Shown in pieces: positions 6,959 to 11,355 of a stretch of 11,355 nucleotides of DNA; position 1 is the first letter of the stretch; every line of letters begins with the position of its first letter. The DNA comes from Anaerolineales bacterium UBA1136 (lineage in GTDB: Bacteria; Chloroflexota; Anaerolineae; Anaerolineales; UBA11657), in the NCBI GenBank assembly GCA_002311455.1, contig DCAJ01000047.1:8148-19502 (forward strand). Direction: 5' to 3'. The notes below the pieces were generated by a model. The model was not told the origin of the DNA. It worked only from the letters and a program-made list of their open reading frames with translations, and made no database searches. Made by a program: the position numbers and the translations under genes.

Positions 6959-9111
6959 TACATCATTCCCTTTTGCGATTTCAAAACCTCACTACATCGT
7001 AAGTCAAGTTCTAATCTACTATGGAATGGTAATAAGATGGTCTTCATTACACTTTGCCTGTTTGACAACATATAGTATTGTAGAATTGGAGCTTTTTCTT
7101 GTACACCATAGCGAGGCGACACCCAACCTGTATTAATGTTTGCATCAATACCTGCACTACTATTACCTCCAACATCCTTGTATAAGGGCAAAACAGCAAG
7201 ATTTGGACCATCCTGAAAGCACGTTGTTGCTGTTAGACCATCTAACTCCACTGGTGAATCTGAGAAATGAAAATACATAGTAAGTTTAAACACTTCATCC
7301 GCATCACTCCCCAAATAACCAGCACTATCAGAAATCATCCAATAAGCAACATCATGGAAATATTCAATCTTGCGTCTATGATAAATCATTTTGCCGCCGG
7401 ATGCCCGGCTAACATATTCGGCATCGAACCAGGTCCTGCAATCATCAGAATTCCATTCATGAATTTTAACACGGGCATCATTACTCATTCGAAACATATC
7501 TTTGCTGGGAATTCTATTAGTTTCGTGCGATTCTATCTGTATAGCATTATGCGCAGCAGTGGAACGAAACATGTTCCGAGCCCGATAATTTCCTGTATAA
7601 ACATAGGATCCTGGATCAATTATGAAGGCTCGTTGACCTATTAACAGCTCGAAGCTTAATGTGTCATTGTGAGAATGGATACCCCATCCTTCGCTACCAT
7701 TCTCACCAGCCTGTATAACCATATAGTTATCACTACCACGAATTATATACCATCCAGCATCGGGAAATGATATAGAATCAAAATTCACCTCTGGCAATCC
7801 ATCTGATACAGAAACACATTTCCGACCAAAGGCCCACAAGGCTGTTTCATATCTTCTAGGATCTTGTTGTGGTTGGTTAGAAGCTACACACCAATCTTGC
7901 CTTCCAAATAGAGTCGAACCTGCTATGAGAAGCCCTCGCGCATCCTGACAAGTACGTAACGCCTCCTTATCCGATTCAAGAGATATCCAGCGACCTGAGT
8001 CACAATCCCCAAAAAGTGGTATTTCACCATCTGGCCTCAGTAATCTGGAAACCACGTTCAACATCCCGATAAGCCGATTGACTACTTCCCTGGGCACTGC
8101 TACATCATTCAATTTACAATAAGCGTATGTCCAAAAAACCATCTCAGTGACTAATATATGATAACTCGTTGATGCCTCGTAACTAGTACCGTCCTCGTGT
8201 ACCTGCTGCATCAATTCCTCTGAAAGCTTAGACAATCCAAAAGTCAACCATGTACTAGATTCTGAGGATGGCTGTAAGTAAATCCCGAGCCAAACCAGCC
8301 CACAGAGATCAGCAATATAGTGATTAGAACCAGGCCATCCTGATTCCAAGTAACGCATAATGTACCTGCCATGTTGACACAAGCTCCTTATGAAATCTAG
8401 TAAGAATTGATTGCTTAAAGCAGATGCTCCACACATTAATTCATAAGCCCAAATCCAGTTGACTGATCTTATAGAAACTTCCATCGCATTTGCCCAATTT
8501 GGGCCAAACTCATAAGGATTATCAGACCACCAGTCACGTATTTGAGAAACGAATTCGGAAGCATAGGACTCATCATTCGTAAGAGCATACCCTTGTCCAA
8601 GCGTAACTAAATGGTGAAATCGACTGACCTCCCAAGGAACTTTAACATCAAATCCAGCCTCTAAATCAACCAAACTCAATTTGGTGAAATGCATTTTAGG
8701 CCATTCGTGTCCTGATTTGAAATCTTGACGCCACGGTATATTGGCTCCTAAATCAACTAAGCCAGAGCCAAGCACATCAAAACGATGTGCAATTGCCTGA
8801 TCACAAGAAGACAGAATGCGATTTAGCAATCCAGGGGACTGCTGGGATACATAATTTGCACTCTTTGCTGGCTCACCCATGAAAAAAAACTGAGGATATT
8901 TTCGTGCAGAAAACAACTCGATCAATTCTTCTTCATTTTGTACGCTAAAAGCCTCAAAAAGCATAGTATTATTAATTGGTTTAATTGACCTAGGCGCAGT
9001 AATAGCGTGCCAGTGCCTCCTCAAAACATATCTAACTACACGAGGATAATTAGCAATAGGTACCGCCAGCATACGTGCTAAAACAAGCTTTACATGGTCT
9101 ATAACGTTCAT
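6958..9111 (-). CDS. Heparinase II/III family (alginate-lyase-fold) protein
   Basis: This 717-residue protein has the usual two-part plan. An alpha/alpha-toroid heparinase N-terminal domain (about 75-400) carries PWEVSRFHHLVTLGQGY (159-175), NWANAMEVSIR (205-215), GSNHYIAD (261-268) and DGTSYEASTSYH (307-318). A beta-sandwich domain (about 425-700) carries HSHNDTLSFEL (479-489), DPGSYVYTG (499-507) and RSTAAHN (516-522). Asn263-His264, Tyr318 and His479/His481 are candidate active-site residues by family analogy. Family lyases cleave uronic-acid glycans by beta-elimination; members in biosynthetic operons may instead trim or modify the polymer. No signal peptide is visible: the N-terminus is amphipathic with Lys/Arg every few residues and lacks a hydrophobic core. 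The ATG overlaps the preceding glycosyltransferase stop as ATGA; the end shares one base with the next gene's GTG. Confidence 0.9.
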   Translation of the reverse strand: MNVIDHVKLVLARMLAVPIANYPRVVRYVLRRHWHAITAPRSIKPINNTMLFEAFSVQNEEELIELFSARKYPQFFFMGEPAKSANYVSQQSPGLLNRILSSCDQAIAHRFDVLGSGLVDLGANIPWRQDFKSGHEWPKMHFTKLSLVDLEAGFDVKVPWEVSRFHHLVTLGQGYALTNDESYASEFVSQIRDWWSDNPYEFGPNWANAMEVSIRSVNWIWAYELMCGASALSNQFLLDFIRSLCQHGRYIMRYLESGWPGSNHYIADLCGLVWLGIYLQPSSESSTWLTFGLSKLSEELMQQVHEDGTSYEASTSYHILVTEMVFWTYAYCKLNDVAVPREVVNRLIGMLNVVSRLLRPDGEIPLFGDCDSGRWISLESDKEALRTCQDARGLLIAGSTLFGRQDWCVASNQPQQDPRRYETALWAFGRKCVSVSDGLPEVNFDSISFPDAGWYIIRGSDNYMVIQAGENGSEGWGIHSHNDTLSFELLIGQRAFIIDPGSYVYTGNYRARNMFRSTAAHNAIQIESHETNRIPSKDMFRMSNDARVKIHEWNSDDCRTWFDAEYVSRASGGKMIYHRRKIEYFHDVAYWMISDSAGYLGSDADEVFKLTMYFHFSDSPVELDGLTATTCFQDGPNLAVLPLYKDVGGNSSAGIDANINTGWVSPRYGVQEKAPILQYYMLSNRQSVMKTILLPFHSRLELDLRCSEVLKSQKGMM
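6967..6972 (-). promoter_or_regulatory. Shine-Dalgarno AAGGGA fixing the GTG start of the small membrane protein
   Basis: AAGGGA ends 8 nt before the GTG at 6958 and lies within the last codons of the heparinase gene. It shows that the 80-codon reading frame has its own initiation signal, which argues that it is a real gene. Confidence 0.7.
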
Positions 9112-10322
9112 GTCAACAATAGCTCATCATATACTGCAAATGTACGCTCCGAATTAACTTTGGCGTCAAATTTATTGCTCGCATGTTGATATCCTTTCTC
9201 ACCCATACGAATCATCAATTCAGGATTGTCCAACAGAGAAATTATGGCTTCTGCTAGTTTTTCAGGACTCTCTGGTGGTATCAACAAACCTGTTTCATCC
9301 GGCACTACCAATTCTCGTGGACCTCCAATGTCTGACGCAACCACTGGTTTGGCCATAGCACTAGCTTCAATAATAGGACGGGCAAAATGCGGAACTGTAG
9401 AAGGAAACACTATTATGTCTGTAGCTGCAATTATTTGAGGCACGTCACGCCTTACTCCTAGAAATCGTAGCTGATCTGCGCACATAAACTCTGCAGCAGC
9501 CTGCATTACTTTGTGGTCATATTCTTCAATCAGCAACAAACGTCTAAGGAGTTTGCCCGAGGAAGTTTTGGACATCATCAATGGCTTAGGTCCAGCTATC
9601 AAGAAGCACGTATCTGGTTTCCTGTTTAGTACAATTTGTAAAGCCCGCACAAATTGCAATGTACCTTTAGGTTTAGAACATCCACCCAACATAGTAACAA
9701 CATTCTTGACGGATTCTAAATCGAAAAGCATGCGAGCTGCTTTAGCATCAATATTACGATCATAAACAGAAAAATTCACAAAATTATATATTACCCTAAT
9801 TCGGTCGGAGGGCAGCAATTGGGATGCATCATAGTCGGAAATAGATATGACACGACTAGCATGCCGGCCAATTCTTCGACGAAGCAAGTGCCTCCGAAAT
9901 CCAAAGTATCCCTGAGACAAAGGCTCGCGAATATGCCACACTACTGGTATACCTGCTTCATAAGAGGCCTGGGCTGGAGCGGCCAAAGTAGATGAATTTA
10001 GATGAACTAAATCAGGCTGAAAACGCCTCAAATAATTGTGGGTAGCCCTCACAGAAGGTGAAAACCTCATAGCTTTTCCAGGAAGTTGCCACAGCAAACT
10101 GTTTCCATACCACACCAATTCAGTCTGACTAAAATCATCGATTTCCGTAGCTACGTGGCAGTCATACCCACGATCACGAAAAGCATCCACCGCAACACCA
10201 TCAGCAAGGAATAGCAGAACCGGGTCATAACGATCGCGGTCAAGTTGTTCTAGCAGAAAAAGTAAGCTTAGTGGAGCACCTCCTAATTCACCACCATGGT
10301 GGATATATAAAATTCTCTTCAT
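9108..10322 (-). CDS. GT4 family glycosyltransferase
   Basis: This 404-residue GT-B retaining glycosyltransferase is probably cytoplasmic. The N-terminal acceptor domain begins MKRILYIHHGGELGGAPLSL, with the glycine-rich loop typical of the family at 10-15. The linker reaches ISISDYDASQL (159-169), and the donor domain carries MLGGCSKPKG (211-220), FLIAGPKP (240-247), LRFLGVRRDV (285-294) and FPSTVPHFARPIIEA (306-320), followed by GKPVVAS-like AKPVVASDIGG (324-334). The usual EX7E motif has only its second acid (Glu319); the first position is Pro311. The start at 10322 is chosen because it forms an ATGA overlap with the preceding stop and gives a canonical N-terminus; a TTG at 10352 would add ten unrelated residues. 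Donor and acceptor sugars cannot be inferred. The gene lacks a visible Shine-Dalgarno, so it may depend on re-initiation after the upstream reading frame. Confidence 0.9.
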   Translation of the reverse strand: MKRILYIHHGGELGGAPLSLLFLLEQLDRDRYDPVLLFLADGVAVDAFRDRGYDCHVATEIDDFSQTELVWYGNSLLWQLPGKAMRFSPSVRATHNYLRRFQPDLVHLNSSTLAAPAQASYEAGIPVVWHIREPLSQGYFGFRRHLLRRRIGRHASRVISISDYDASQLLPSDRIRVIYNFVNFSVYDRNIDAKAARMLFDLESVKNVVTMLGGCSKPKGTLQFVRALQIVLNRKPDTCFLIAGPKPLMMSKTSSGKLLRRLLLIEEYDHKVMQAAAEFMCADQLRFLGVRRDVPQIIAATDIIVFPSTVPHFARPIIEASAMAKPVVASDIGGPRELVVPDETGLLIPPESPEKLAEAIISLLDNPELMIRMGEKGYQHASNKFDAKVNSERTFAVYDELLLT

Positions 10323-10741
10323 GACTTTTTGGTATTTACTATCAAAAACCAACCCCAGCGACTATCCATCCCAGACAAAATAAACCACAAAGCTTTTATT
10401 GTCCAAGACGGATTATCAACCATAACTTTGCACTGGTTAAACTGAGTAACATATCGAAAATCCACCAGATCAAAGAATGGTTTTTTAACCGATCGCCTAC
10501 TATATACTTTTGAAAGTGGGTTGCGCAAACCGCCAAAGTCGGTGCCCGCGCGCAGTATGTCTGCAAAAATAAGCCACTTCCCCATAGCCAATACTAAATC
10601 TTTCCAATCTGGACGAAATGCGATTAATTTGTCCCTAAGATTATTAGGTAACCAATTTAGAACAAACATCAAGCTACCAAGCACAATCACTATGTTCCAC
10701 CAAAACCAACGAGAATTGCGATTGTAAACCATGATATTCAC
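10319..10741 (-). CDS. Surviving C-terminal reading frame of the broken methyltransferase (140 codons)
   Basis: A GTG at 10741 opens 140 uninterrupted codons, overlapping the TGA (10738-10740) of the preceding segment as GTGA. The start MNIMVYNRNSRWFWW looks like the strand that follows the LKPGGKA motif of class I methyltransferases. The end, with NPLSKVYSRRSVKKPF (about 74-89) and GWFLIVNTKK near the terminus, matches the C-terminal cap seen in that family. It contains one hydrophobic stretch (about 12-30) that could be mistaken for a membrane anchor. No SAM-binding loop is present, so no methyltransferase activity is expected from it alone. It has no Shine-Dalgarno. If translated, its main effect may be to bring ribosomes to the ATGA junction with the GT4 gene. 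Whether the protein is made or stable is unknown. Confidence 0.5.
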   Translation of the reverse strand: MNIMVYNRNSRWFWWNIVIVLGSLMFVLNWLPNNLRDKLIAFRPDWKDLVLAMGKWLIFADILRAGTDFGGLRNPLSKVYSRRSVKKPFFDLVDFRYVTQFNQCKVMVDNPSWTIKALWFILSGMDSRWGWFLIVNTKKS

Positions 10742-11197
10742 AATGCTTTGGGCATCATAACACGCACTATTTCACGAGCCGCTCGCTCGGTGTCAGGTGT
10801 GTGATGAATTACTCCTGAAGAGTAAAACCTTTGAAAAGATTCTGAAGAAAATGGCAGGTGCTCACAATTTGCAATAACGAAATCAGCATATAACGCGCGC
10901 AATGAGAATCGTTCTCTAATAATGTCTACAGCTCAAGGCATCTGATCTACAACAACTAATCGGGCACCATTTTGGGAAAGTCTTTTAGCATTGTAACCCA
11001 TTCTACAGCCTAGCTCTAGTGTGGGTTTACCCCGAGATCGCTCAAAACGATAGTCGCCATCTAAATTAGGATAAAGTAATTCGGTTTGACGATCACGCTC
11101 ATCAAAAAACTTGCCTATCGGACATGTGTGATTTTACTTCTGCTTCTCCAGCCGGATGCAAATTCCAGTAATATTTTATATGATCAAGAATAGACAT
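10319..11197 (-). pseudogene. Broken class I SAM-dependent methyltransferase
   Basis: Three adjacent segments in two reading frames together spell one class I methyltransferase. Segment 1 (11197-11105) begins MSILDHIKYYWNLHPAGEAE and ends at a TGA (11102-11104) after 31 codons, in a T6 run. Segment 2, in another frame (about 11109-10741), carries FFDERDRQTE, then LELGCRMG at the SAM-binding loop (11019-10996), then the acidic VVVDQMP, SGVIHHTPDTERAAREIVRV and MMPKAL. It is interrupted by an in-frame TGA at 10933-10935, directly after VVVDQMP. Segment 3 (10741-10319) returns to the first frame with MVYNRNS and continues to a VYSRRS...GWFLIV tail. Family members read roughly GCGxG in the loop and LKPGG before the second junction; here an Arg codon AGA replaces a loop Gly, and both Gly of PGG are missing. 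These lesions together indicate decay, although assembly error could explain some of them. An in-frame ATG at 11236 is an alternative start. Confidence 0.82.
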
Positions 11198-11355
11198 AAA
11201 CGTTCTGCAAAGAAAAAAGTTGTAATGAAAGCGCATACTATAAATATTGCTATTATTCACACATGGTCATTATTTGACAATATACTTTAGATAAGAATGT
11301 CTGGAGAATAATTTATCCAAATGCTGAAAAATATACCACTAAGGCATACTCTTAC
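11198..11355. other. Gene-free AT-rich leader region at the right edge
   Basis: These 158 nt hold the candidate promoter and the leader of the methyltransferase gene. On the minus strand the first frame stays open for 22 codons from the edge before a TAA near 11288, too short to call the tail of an upstream gene. I see no hairpin with a T-run, no tRNA-like structure and no direct repeat. Confidence 0.4.
11252..11280 (-). promoter_or_regulatory. Candidate sigma70-type promoter for the operon
   Basis: On the minus strand TTGTCA (11275-11280) and AATAAT (11252-11257) are separated by exactly 17 nt; each matches the sigma70 consensus at five of six positions. The -10 box lies 54 nt before the methyltransferase ATG at 11197, a plausible leader length. 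It is the best promoter candidate I found in non-coding sequence here. In such AT-rich DNA a chance match is possible. Confidence 0.5.

Noticed and set aside
6795..7136. Plus-strand open frame of 113 codons spanning the small membrane protein/heparinase junction.
   Set aside because: It is antisense to two genes with good ribosome-binding sites and motifs; its protein resembles no family I know.
7267..7644. Plus-strand open frame of 125 codons.
   Set aside because: It is antisense to the well-supported heparinase gene over its conserved beta-sandwich motifs, with no family resemblance.
10323..10352. TTG start for the GT4 gene.
   Set aside because: It adds ten residues unlike the family and a 34-nt overlap; the ATG at 10322 gives the ATGA junction also seen at 9108-9111.
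10933..10935. In-frame TGA in the methyltransferase as evidence of a recoded genetic code or selenocysteine.
   Set aside because: TGA is the normal stop of several intact genes here (ending at 373, 740, 4928, 9108 and 10319). The same gene also has frameshifts, so decay is the simpler explanation.
11101..11112. Programmed frameshifting at the T6 run of the methyltransferase.
   Set aside because: A single programmed slip would not fix the later TGA, the second frame change or the missing glycines.

Overview
The window is an AT-rich stretch of bacterial DNA in which every supportable gene lies on the minus strand, so transcription runs from the right end (about 11.3 kb) to the left end. It looks like one long operon for making, decorating and exporting a cell-surface or extracellular polysaccharide. 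TAA, TAG and TGA are all used as stops, so the standard bacterial code applies. Nothing fixes the phylum. The heparinase/carbamoyltransferase/bi-domain oxidoreductase set and the GT2-DUF2304-GT39 tail suggest an environmental or uncultivated bacterium (Chloroflexota, Actinomycetota and cyanobacteria would all be compatible); this is a weak inference.

In transcription order: a sigma70-like promoter (11252-11280) precedes a class I SAM-dependent methyltransferase gene (11197-10319). That gene is broken by two frameshifts, an in-frame TGA and a lost SAM-loop glycine. Its C-terminal 140 codons remain open and overlap by ATGA with a GT4 glycosyltransferase (10322-9108), which in turn overlaps by ATGA with a heparinase II/III family protein (9111-6958). 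A tiny one-helix membrane protein (6958-6716) and a NodU/CmcH-type O-carbamoyltransferase (6715-4928) follow with overlapping or abutting TAG/GTG junctions. Next come a fused alcohol-dehydrogenase/Gfo-Idh-MocA oxidoreductase (4911-2764), a second glycosyltransferase resembling TuaH (2686-1496), a polyprenyl-phosphate-sugar-synthase-like GT2 (1471 or 1480 to 740), a DUF2304 membrane protein (750-373), and the N-terminal third or less of a polytopic GT39/ArnT-like membrane glycosyltransferase that runs off the left edge.

A coherent inferred reading is as follows. The two cytoplasmic glycosyltransferases build a repeat unit. The bi-domain oxidoreductase makes or alters a sugar precursor. The carbamoyltransferase, with its small membrane partner, adds carbamoyl groups. 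The heparinase-like protein acts on uronic-acid-containing glycan. The GT2/DUF2304/GT39 trio makes a lipid-linked sugar and transfers it on the outer face of the membrane. No polymerase, flippase or chain-length regulator lies in the window, so the locus must continue on at least one side.

The most unusual points are the decayed methyltransferase at the head of the operon, whose surviving tail could pass for an independent hypothetical protein, and the tightly coupled heparinase / small membrane protein / carbamoyltransferase module. I see no tRNA, rRNA, CRISPR array, insertion sequence or convincing terminator. No gene-free stretch exceeds 300 bases; the longest is the 158 nt at the right edge.
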